Origin: Prevotellaceae bacterium | Lineage (GTDB): Bacteria > Bacteroidota > Bacteroidia > Bacteroidales > UBA932 | NCBI GenBank assembly: GCA_031268055.1 | Contig: JAIRXY010000308.1 | Span: forward strand, 1 to 6,875 | DNA length: 6,875 nucleotides | Direction: 5' to 3' | In this document: in pieces, positions 1 through 5,653 of the stretch | Numbering within the stretch: the stretch's first letter is position 1 | Layout: every line of letters begins with the position of its first letter | Notes under the pieces: model-generated | Database searches by the model: none | Seen by the model: only the letters and a program-made list of their open reading frames with translations | Told to the model about the DNA's origin: nothing | Made by a program: the position numbers and the translations under genes

Positions 1-63
1 CTACGCAGAACGGGGAGGCTCATTCTAAAATGAGAATGGAGGATTAAGTATATTCGATTTGCC
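1..63. other. Upstream edge: possible gene tail and overlapping small inverted repeats
   Basis: No gene can be assigned. One plus-strand frame is open from position 3 to a TAA at 45-47 and would end in TQNGEAHSKMRMED, so it could be the tail of an upstream gene, but this is too short to identify. The same stretch has two mutually exclusive 6-bp hairpins: CTCATT (19-24) with AATGAG (29-34), and CATTCT (21-26) with AGAATG (33-38). No T-run follows, so a classical terminator is not supported. Confidence 0.3.
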
Positions 64-93
64 TTTGAATCATTGAAAATTTTTATACCTTTG
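64..93 (+). promoter_or_regulatory. Bacteroidetes-type sigma-ABfr promoter for psd
   Basis: TTTG at 64-67 matches the -33 element and TACCTTTG at 86-93 is a perfect match to the -7 consensus TAnnTTTG, with 18 bp between them. This is the known arrangement for the primary sigma factor of Bacteroides and relatives. Transcription would start near 98-101, giving a leader of roughly 95 nt before the psd ATG. A small hairpin, GGCTG (117-121) with CAGCC (125-129), falls inside this leader. The ATG is not preceded by a convincing Shine-Dalgarno sequence, as is usual in this phylum. The promoter probably also serves the AI-2E gene downstream. Confidence 0.75.
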
Positions 94-195
94 CATTGGT
101 TGGTTTTATTTTATAGGGCTGCCACAGCCGGTAGCTCTGCAAAATAAGCAATTTACCTAAGACGCTTTCAATTTACAACAGAGAGATTTTTTTGT

Positions 196-849
196 ATGAC
201 TATTCACAAAGAAGGAGTAGCAACCATTACGGGTACGTTTGTTGTGCTCGTAGCGATATGCGCGGCGATATTTTACGCCGCCGGAGGTGGCGTTATCTCG
301 TATGCGGCGCTGGCGGTGGCTGCTGTATTTTTCGGTTTCATCGTGTACTTTTTTCGTATGCCTTCGCGCCCCCGCCTGCACAACGAACAGTCTGTCTTCT
401 CACCCTGCGACGGAAAAGTTGTGGTGATTGAGGAGGTCTTTGAGGCAGAATACCTGAAAGAAAATTGCCTGCAGCTGTCCATTTTTATGTCGCCCAGCAA
501 CGTACACGTCAACTTCTACCCCGCGTCGGGCACGGTAGAGTATGTCAGGTATCACGCCGGAAAGTACTTGGTGGCGTGGCATCCCAAGTCGTCTACGGAG
601 AACGAGCGCACTACGGTGGTGATAGGCACAGGCAAGCGCCGGATACTATGCCGGCAGATTGCCGGAGCTGTGGCGCGGCGCATTGTTTGCTACGCCAGAG
701 AAGGGCAACAGGTAGAGCAAAGCTCGCAAATGGGATTCATTAAATTCGGGTCGCGCGTTGACGTATTTTTGCCCCTCTCGGCAAAGGTCGAGGTTGTTTT
801 GGGGCAAAAGGTGCGCGGCGCGGAAACGGTACTTGCAAGGATGGTTTGA
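196..849 (+). CDS. psd: Phosphatidylserine decarboxylase family protein, pyruvoyl-dependent
   Basis: This enzyme decarboxylates phosphatidylserine to phosphatidylethanolamine at the inner membrane. The 217-residue protein is the short form common in Bacteroidota, not the longer E. coli type. Two hydrophobic segments lie at about residues 8-28 and 32-53. The catalytic domain follows, with SPCDGK (usually SPADGK) near 69-74, NVHVN at 102-106 containing the conserved His104, and a downstream TENER motif. Self-cleavage is expected between Gly185 and Ser186 in KFGSR; Ser186 would become the pyruvoyl group, leaving a C-terminal alpha chain of 32 residues. The ATG at 196 gives the whole family fold and follows the predicted promoter leader. 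The gene pssA, which makes the substrate and often follows psd in Bacteroides as I recall, is not next to it here. An archaetidylserine substrate is a remote alternative. Confidence 0.95.
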   Translation: MTIHKEGVATITGTFVVLVAICAAIFYAAGGGVISYAALAVAAVFFGFIVYFFRMPSRPRLHNEQSVFSPCDGKVVVIEEVFEAEYLKENCLQLSIFMSPSNVHVNFYPASGTVEYVRYHAGKYLVAWHPKSSTENERTTVVIGTGKRRILCRQIAGAVARRIVCYAREGQQVEQSSQMGFIKFGSRVDVFLPLSAKVEVVLGQKVRGAETVLARMV

Positions 850-878
850 TTTTTTCTTCCTTTTTTAATTATAAATAG

Positions 879-1976
879 TTGAATAAGCTTGCGCGGTATA
901 TTATTATTGCTGTCATTACGGCGGCCGTGCTGATGGTAGTATGGTACTTTCAGCATATTGTAACCTACGTGCTGATTGCCGCCGTGCTGTCGCTCGTTGG
1001 CAAGCCGCTCATGGTAGCGCTTTCGCGGATACGTTACAAAAAGTGGCGACTTCCTACAGCAGTACGCGCTGCGCTAACGCTGCTGTCCATCTGGTTAGCC
1101 TTTGTGCTGTTTTTCTACATTTTCACTCCGCTCATCATAGGGCAGCTCAACGAGTTTAGCCGCGTTGATGTAGGCGGCATCGTTAGCCAGCTCGACAAGC
1201 CCATGCATGACGTAGACGTACTTGCGCGCAAGTATGTCTCGTCAGACCCTGAATTTTCGGTAAAGGCTGCGCTCTCTCACGAGCTGGAAAAAATGGTGAA
1301 TGTAACGCAAATCTCGCTTTTCTTTGGGTCGCTGGCAAGCACCATCAAAGATTTTGCCATAGCCATATTCGCCATATCGTTCATCACGTTTTTCTTCCTC
1401 AAGGAGGACAAGCTTTTCTATCAGGCAATCGTTATCCTTTTCCCGCAGCGCTACGAGGCGAATATCAAGCGGGCGCTGAGTTCCATTCACCAGCTGCTGG
1501 TGCGGTACTTCATCGGCATTTTCTCCGACATCCTGTGCGTGATGGCGCTGCTGACGTTTGGGCTGACATTTATTGCCGGATTTTCGTGGTCGCAGGCGCT
1601 GTTCATCGGGCTTTTGGCGGGCGTGCTCAACATGATTCCCTACGTAGGGCAGCTGATAAGCTACGCGCTGGGAACGGCCATTTGCTTAGTTACAGCCTCC
1701 AACACCGACGCTGCGTTTCTTCCGCTCCTGCTCAAAGCGCTGGCCGTTTTCTTCACCGTGCAGGTGGTGGACGCTTCGGTATTGCAGCCGTTCATCTACT
1801 CCAACAGCGTGAAGGCGCATCCCCTCGAAATATTTTTGGTAATCCTCACCGCGGGTAGCTTGGGCGGTATCCTTGGAATGCTTGTCGCCATCCCGACCTA
1901 CACGGTGCTGCGCGTATTTGCCAAGGAATTTTTCAACAACTTCCGTGTGGTACGCAAGCTTACGGAAAAAATTTAA
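879..1976 (+). CDS. AI-2E/PerM family membrane transporter-like protein
   Basis: This is a 365-residue polytopic membrane protein of the AI-2E family (PF01594, formerly UPF0118). The family includes proteins proposed to export autoinducer-2 (TqsA) and Na+/H+ antiporters, so the substrate cannot be read from sequence. Hydrophobic segments occur at about residues 6-24, 28-47, 62-90, 155-174, 212-236, 240-270, 278-300 and 315-350. A soluble loop lies near 90-150, as expected for the family. Family signatures are NMIPYVGQ near 256-263 and the Gly-rich GSLGGILGMLVAIP near the C-terminus. The start is inferred to be TTG at 879, directly after an in-frame TAG at 876-878; the next in-frame ATG would delete half of the first membrane segment. 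It begins 29 bp after the psd stop with no promoter or terminator seen between, so co-transcription is likely. Confidence 0.9.
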   Translation: MNKLARYIIIAVITAAVLMVVWYFQHIVTYVLIAAVLSLVGKPLMVALSRIRYKKWRLPTAVRAALTLLSIWLAFVLFFYIFTPLIIGQLNEFSRVDVGGIVSQLDKPMHDVDVLARKYVSSDPEFSVKAALSHELEKMVNVTQISLFFGSLASTIKDFAIAIFAISFITFFFLKEDKLFYQAIVILFPQRYEANIKRALSSIHQLLVRYFIGIFSDILCVMALLTFGLTFIAGFSWSQALFIGLLAGVLNMIPYVGQLISYALGTAICLVTASNTDAAFLPLLLKALAVFFTVQVVDASVLQPFIYSNSVKAHPLEIFLVILTAGSLGGILGMLVAIPTYTVLRVFAKEFFNNFRVVRKLTEKI

Positions 1977-2091
1977 AAATTTAGCGGGTTAAGAATTGTG
2001 CTGAAAAGCCAAAATTTGAAGATTTTTTCATACATTCGCATCGAATATCGTTTCGTAGTTCGTAATTCAAAAAAAAATTATAGCAAAAATT

Positions 2092-4194
2092 ATGTTTCGT
2101 AAATCTATCACTATCATGTCAATAGCAGTAGCTGCAGCAGCATGTTCGGGTGTGGGGAGCAACCCGTTTTTTGGCGAATATCAAACGCCTTACGAAGTCC
2201 CGCCATTTGATAAAATAAAAACAAAGCACTACCTGCCGGCTTTTGAGGAAGGCATAAAGCGGCAGGCAAGCGAGGTGGAAAGCATTGTGCAGAACGTCAA
2301 CGAGCCAACCTTTGCCAACACCATCGAGGCGCTGGAGCTGAGCGGCGAAATGCTGGGGCGCGTGCAGTACGTTTTTTTCAACCTTGTTGAGGCCGAAACT
2401 AACTCCGAAATGGATAAAATTGCGGAGACGCTAACCCCAATGCTCTCCAAGCACAGGGATAATATTTTGCTCAACGAAGAGCTGTTTGCCAGAATAAAAG
2501 CGGTGTATGAGCGGCGCGACTCGCTAAGCCTGAGCATGGAGCAAACAAAGCTGCTGGAAAATACCCACAAGGATTTTGTGCGCGGCGGCGCCAACCTGCC
2601 GCCCGAGAGCAAGGAAAAGCTGCGCGAGGTGAACGAGCGGCTATCGTCGCTGCTGCTCAAGTTCGGGCAAAACCTGCTGAGCGAAACCAACAGCTTTAAG
2701 CTGGTGGTAGAAAACGAAGAAGACCTGTCGGGGCTGCCAAAGTCGGCGGTTGACGTTGCGGCGGCAGCGGCTGAGGCAGACGGGAAAAAAGGGCAGTGGC
2801 TGTTTACGCTCAAAAATCCAAGCCTGCTGCCGTTTTTGCGCTACTCGGACAACCGCCTGCTGCGCGAAAAAATATTCAGCGCCTACGCCAACCGCGCCAA
2901 CAACGGCAACGATAAGGACAACAACGCGGTGGTGGCCGAAATCGTGAGCCTGCGCGTGCAAAAGGCCAACCTGCTGGGCTACGAAACCTACGCCGACTAC
3001 GTGCTTGACGACTGCATGGCCAAAAACCCGCAAAATGTGTATAACATGCTGGAGCAGCTCTGGACGCCCGCGCTGCGCAAAGCCAAGCAGGAAGCCAAAG
3101 AGCAGCAGGAGCTGATTGATGAAGGCGCGGAAAAGTTTTTGCTGAAAGCGGCAGATTGGCGCTACTACGCCGAAAAAATTAAGGTGAAAAACTACGACAT
3201 AGACGACGAGCAGCTGCGCCCGTACTTCAAGCTCGAAAATGTGCGCGGGGGCATTTTTACGCTGGTCGAAAAGCTTTACGGCGTAACGTTTACGCAGGCC
3301 ACCGATGTGCCGCTTTACCAAAAGGACGTTGTGTGCTTTGCCGCAAACGACGGCAACGGAGATTTTCTGGGGCTTATCTACATGGATTTCTTCCCGCGCA
3401 GCGGCAAGCGCGGCGGCGCATGGATGACCGACTTCCGCGAGCAGCGCTATAGCGAGGGCAAGCGCGTAACGCCGATTATCTCGCTGGTGTGCAACTTCTC
3501 GCCTCCCATTGGCGATGCGCCGTCGCTGCTCACCCCCGACGAGGTTGAAACGTTCTACCACGAGTTTGGCCACGCCCTGCACAGCCTTTTCTCCGACTGC
3601 CAATACCGCAGCCTTGCCGGAACGAATGTTCCCCGCGACTTTGTAGAAATGCTTTCGCAAATAATGGAAAACTGGGCATTTCAGCCGGAGCTGCTAAAGC
3701 TCTACGCCAAGCACTACGAAACAAACGAGGTGATTCCTGCCGAACTTGTAAGCAAGATTACCGCCGCTGCACGCTACGGGCAAGGCTTCAAAACGGTGGA
3801 GTACCTTGCAGCGTCGTGGCTCGACATGGATTACCACGTGCTGAAAGATACGGCGAGAATAGATGTGCAGCAGCTTGAGCAAAGCTCTATGAATAAAATT
3901 CAGCTCATTAGCGAGATACTGCCGCGCTACCGCACTACTTATTTCAACCACATTTTCTCCAGCAGCGCGTACGAGGCCGGCTACTACAGCTACATTTGGT
4001 CGGAGGTGCTGGACGCCGACGCTTTTGACCAGTTTGAAAAAACCGGCAACATCTTCGACAGAGGCGTGGCAACGGCATTGCGCAAGTGCATACTTGAGCG
4101 CGGAGGTACCGAAGAGTCAATGGAGCTGTACAAGCGTTTTCGCGGAGGCGAGCCAAGCATAGCGCCGCTGCTCAAAAGAAGAGGGCTGGAGTAG
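2092..4194 (+). CDS. dcp: M3 family zinc metallopeptidase, lipoprotein peptidyl-dipeptidase (Dcp-like)
   Basis: The 700-residue protein matches the length of M3A peptidases such as Dcp, which remove C-terminal dipeptides from oligopeptides. A lipoprotein signal peptide is visible: Lys4, a hydrophobic stretch, and a lipobox ending AAAC, so Cys18 would be the lipidated residue. The catalytic domain has HEFGH at 490-494 (zinc ligands His490 and His494, catalytic Glu491) and Glu519 in FVEMLSQIMENW as third ligand. GGAWMTDFREQ precedes it near residue 440, and the Tyr-rich AGYYSY at 629-634 supplies the transition-state tyrosine region. The loop before that tyrosine motif reads HIFSSSAYEAG, where homologues I recall have HIF followed by a GGY-type glycine pair. 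The gene has its own 115-bp upstream gap, so it is probably a separate transcript. No acidic surface-export signal follows Cys18, so a periplasmic-facing location is inferred. The Dcp-versus-oligopeptidase-A assignment is likely but not certain. Confidence 0.93.
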   Translation: MFRKSITIMSIAVAAAACSGVGSNPFFGEYQTPYEVPPFDKIKTKHYLPAFEEGIKRQASEVESIVQNVNEPTFANTIEALELSGEMLGRVQYVFFNLVEAETNSEMDKIAETLTPMLSKHRDNILLNEELFARIKAVYERRDSLSLSMEQTKLLENTHKDFVRGGANLPPESKEKLREVNERLSSLLLKFGQNLLSETNSFKLVVENEEDLSGLPKSAVDVAAAAAEADGKKGQWLFTLKNPSLLPFLRYSDNRLLREKIFSAYANRANNGNDKDNNAVVAEIVSLRVQKANLLGYETYADYVLDDCMAKNPQNVYNMLEQLWTPALRKAKQEAKEQQELIDEGAEKFLLKAADWRYYAEKIKVKNYDIDDEQLRPYFKLENVRGGIFTLVEKLYGVTFTQATDVPLYQKDVVCFAANDGNGDFLGLIYMDFFPRSGKRGGAWMTDFREQRYSEGKRVTPIISLVCNFSPPIGDAPSLLTPDEVETFYHEFGHALHSLFSDCQYRSLAGTNVPRDFVEMLSQIMENWAFQPELLKLYAKHYETNEVIPAELVSKITAAARYGQGFKTVEYLAASWLDMDYHVLKDTARIDVQQLEQSSMNKIQLISEILPRYRTTYFNHIFSSSAYEAGYYSYIWSEVLDADAFDQFEKTGNIFDRGVATALRKCILERGGTEESMELYKRFRGGEPSIAPLLKRRGLE

Positions 4195-4219
4195 GAATTA
4201 AGAATTAAGAATTAAGAAT
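4195..4219. repeat. 7-bp tandem repeat (GAATTAA)3 plus GAAT
   Basis: Three exact copies of GAATTAA start at 4195, 4202 and 4209 and are followed by a partial GAAT at 4216-4219. The array starts directly after the TAG stop of the peptidase gene. Heptad arrays like this are prone to slippage and are common in AT-rich intergenic DNA. No hairpin or T-run accompanies it, so it is not a terminator by itself. Confidence 0.85.
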
Positions 4220-4345
4220 CACTACTGCTTGATAAAAATTAATAATGCGAATCACTATTGTCCGAGATGGCAAACGCACGAAAAAACGTCAGCATGCACT
4301 TCCTTTGTGACGACAGCAAAACGTTGTAAGCGTTTCTTGTGAATA

Positions 4346-4422
4346 ACCCCCAGATTTATCTGGGGGTAACTTCATTTGGGGGTAACGCAAGCGTCACGCT
4401 ACAACCCAAAACCCCGTAGGGT
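4346..4422. repeat. REP-like palindrome cluster
   Basis: A perfect palindrome, ACCCCCAGAT (4346-4355) with ATCTGGGGGT (4358-4367), has a 10-bp stem and only two central bases. Its right half is partly repeated directly: TGGGGGTAAC occurs at 4361-4370 and again at 4377-4386, so the left strand could pair with either copy. A second short hairpin, ACCC (4411-4414) with GGGT (4419-4422), follows around a CGTA loop. The layout recalls REP sequences mobilised by single-strand Y1 (RAYT) transposases, which is family knowledge; no transposase is present here. The strong stem lacks a T-run, so it is not a standard intrinsic terminator, although it could still protect the 3' end of the peptidase mRNA. 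Confidence 0.6.
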
Positions 4423-4615
4423 AGGCGGTGCAAAAGGTGCGAATTTCATATACGAAAATCAGTTTCTTTTTTCAAACAATATTCTATATATAAATATATT
4501 ACAAACAAAATATCACACACAAATTTGCGTTAATTGTGCGGAACATTTGGAATACTTGGAATACAATTTCCATCGTAACACCTACATCGTATTTTCGTCG
4601 GATTGAAAACCTCAT

Positions 4616-4862
4616 TTCCACCTAATTTTAATAACAAAATAACCTCATTAGCAGTGGAATACAATACAACTCCAACCTCATTACCTCATTTTATTGTTGT
4701 TTTGCTGCGGAAATACGGCGTGTAGTACCGCAACGATTTGTTGATAAAATTTTGTATTGATACCGAACATAATCGCATCCGATTTTTAATGAGGTAATGA
4801 GGTTGGAGTTGTATTGTATTCCACTGCTACTGAGGTCGTTTTGTTATTAAAATTAGGTGGAA
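4616..4862. repeat. 247-bp foldback element with 75-bp near-perfect inverted arms
   Basis: The arm at 4616-4690 is the reverse complement of 4788-4862 at 72 of 75 positions with no gap. The three exceptions are T4640/G4838, A4641/C4837 and T4648/C4830. The arms start with TTCCACC and end with GGTGGAA and enclose a 97-bp spacer (4691-4787). No reading frame of note lies inside. The form fits a miniature inverted-repeat (MITE) or foldback element, or a gene for a long-stem RNA. I see no adjacent target-site duplication at these exact borders, which weakens a simple recent transposition. It sits between two convergent genes, where an insertion would do little harm. A plain bidirectional terminator seems unlikely given the stem length. 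Confidence 0.85.
4706..4732. other. Bulged hairpin inside the foldback spacer
   Basis: TGCGG (4706-4710) pairs with CCGCA (4728-4732), and TAC (4714-4716) pairs with GTA (4725-4727), leaving an AAA bulge on the left side and an 8-nt loop, GGCGTGTA. It is the most GC-rich part of the element and lies off-centre toward the left arm. If the foldback is transcribed, this would be a second hairpin at the tip of the long stem. With eight pairs it could also be chance. Confidence 0.4.
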
Positions 4863-4889
4863 CCGAGCGCAGCGAGCTCACGAACACCT

Positions 4890-4927
4890 AAAAAAATAAG
4901 CACGAGTGAGTAAATGAGGGTTTTTTT
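4890..4927. terminator. Possible bidirectional terminator (A7 ... T7)
   Basis: A run of seven A at 4890-4896 and a run of seven T at 4921-4927 can pair, with 24 nt between them that include a small CAC-GA-GTG hairpin at 4901-4908. Read from either strand this gives a weak hairpin ending in a T-run, as expected between convergent genes, and it lies 83 bp past the ribE stop on the minus strand. The stem lacks a GC-rich core, so the call is tentative. Confidence 0.3.
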
Positions 4928-5009
4928 CGACATAAATCAGCAGAAAAATTTATGGGTTTTGCACAACCTATTCTACAGCGTTTCAGGCGTTTCCCGCTAC
5001 ATGGCGTTG

Positions 5010-5615
5010 TTAGGCGCTGGCTGTCGGCAGGTACAGCTTGGCAAGCTTGGCGATATACTTTCCAACAACGTCAAACTCCAAGTTCACCACCGTACCCTGC
5101 CCAATAGCGTGGAAGTTGGTATGCTCATACGTGTAGGGGATAATGGCCACCTGAAAGCTGCCGTGCTGCGAATTTACCACGGTCAGGCTTACGCCGTTCA
5201 CCGCGATAGAGCCTTTTTCTACCGTAATATTTCCGGCGGCGGCATCGTAGGTGAAGGTGAAGTACCAGCTGCCGTCGGCTTCCCTCACCTCGCTGCACAC
5301 AGCGGTTTGGTCAACATGCCCCTGCACGAGGTGTCCGTCAAGGAGGCTGTCAATTTTCATGCTTCGCTCCACGTTCACCTCGTCGCCCTGCCGGAGCAGC
5401 CCAAGGTTAGACTTTTGCAGCGTTTCCAAAATAGCTGTCACGGTGTACGTCCTGTCGTTGCAGCGCACCACCGTGAGGCATACGCCGTTGTGGGCAACGC
5501 TCTGGTCTACCTTCAGCTCTTTGGCAAAGGGACATTCGAGCGTGATGTGCAAGTTCTCCTTTTCGCGCTCCAGCGCGGCCACGCTTGCGGTGGCTTCTAC
5601 AATTCCTGAAAACAT
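5010..5615 (-). CDS. ribE: Riboflavin synthase, alpha subunit
   Basis: This cytosolic enzyme carries out the last step of riboflavin synthesis: two molecules of 6,7-dimethyl-8-ribityllumazine dismutate to riboflavin and the pyrimidine substrate that is recycled by lumazine synthase. The 201-residue protein has the expected length and two tandem lumazine-binding domains. The first starts MFSGIVE at residues 1-7 and has HNGVCLTV at 42-49. The linker has GHLVQGHVDQT at 94-104, and the second domain has GSIAVNGVSLTV at 135-146. Cys46 and His100 match positions conserved in the family. The ATG at 5615-5613 is chosen because MFSGIVE is the canonical N-terminus; the longer open frame upstream overlaps rodA and is not real. 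The gene follows rodA by 38 bp on the same strand with no promoter seen between, so co-transcription is likely. No FMN riboswitch is visible, and no other rib gene is present in the window. Confidence 0.95.
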   Translation of the reverse strand: MFSGIVEATASVAALEREKENLHITLECPFAKELKVDQSVAHNGVCLTVVRCNDRTYTVTAILETLQKSNLGLLRQGDEVNVERSMKIDSLLDGHLVQGHVDQTAVCSEVREADGSWYFTFTYDAAAGNITVEKGSIAVNGVSLTVVNSQHGSFQVAIIPYTYEHTNFHAIGQGTVVNLEFDVVGKYIAKLAKLYLPTASA

Positions 5616-5653
5616 AATTTGTTTGGGTGTTAAAAGAAAATCTACAATTCCGG

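Larger units (their letters stand above)
4195..5009. other. Gene-free convergent intergenic region rich in repeats
   Basis: These 815 bp separate the stop of the plus-strand peptidase gene from the stop of minus-strand ribE. No convincing coding sequence is present on either strand; the base composition is clearly more AT-rich than the flanking genes. It holds a heptad tandem repeat (4195-4219), a REP-like palindrome cluster (4346-4422), a long foldback element (4616-4862), and a possible bidirectional terminator (4890-4927). Between the first two is an imperfect 12-bp direct repeat, GAATCACTACTG at 4216-4227 and GAATCACTATTG at 4249-4260, offset by 33 bp. Positions 4423-4595 and 4932-5009 show nothing I can name. 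Confidence 0.85.

Noticed and set aside
2031..2038. TACATTCG as a -7 box for the peptidase gene
   Set aside because: It matches the consensus except for one base, but no TTTG lies at the right distance upstream; the nearest (2015-2018) is only 12 bp away.
2641..3660. Long minus-strand open frame (339 codons) inside the M3 peptidase gene
   Set aside because: It is antisense to an intact gene with clear catalytic motifs, and its translation is low-complexity and matches no family I recognise.
4267..4329. 20-codon plus-strand frame starting MANARKNV
   Set aside because: It is too short, with no ribosome binding site or recognisable homology; probably chance.
4272..4335. Nested short inverted repeats AAACGC/GCGTTT and CGTCA/TGACG
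   Set aside because: The stems are 5-6 bp with long loops, so they are not distinguishable from chance.
4376..4606. Plus-strand 76-codon open frame with TTG start in the intergenic region
   Set aside because: The start lies inside the REP-like direct repeat, there is no recognisable domain, and the composition is that of AT-rich non-coding DNA.
4609..4690. CRISPR array suggested by a 33-bp period
   Set aside because: The repeated unit is only 8 bp and is part of an inverted repeat; there are no CRISPR-length repeats and no cas genes.
4616..4862. Invertible promoter (phase-variable switch) flanked by inverted repeats
   Set aside because: The spacer is only 97 bp and contains no good TTTG...TAnnTTTG promoter on either strand, and both neighbouring genes point toward the element, so it could not drive them.
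4914..5609. Plus-strand 231-codon open frame
   Set aside because: It is antisense to ribE over almost its whole length and begins in the repeat region.
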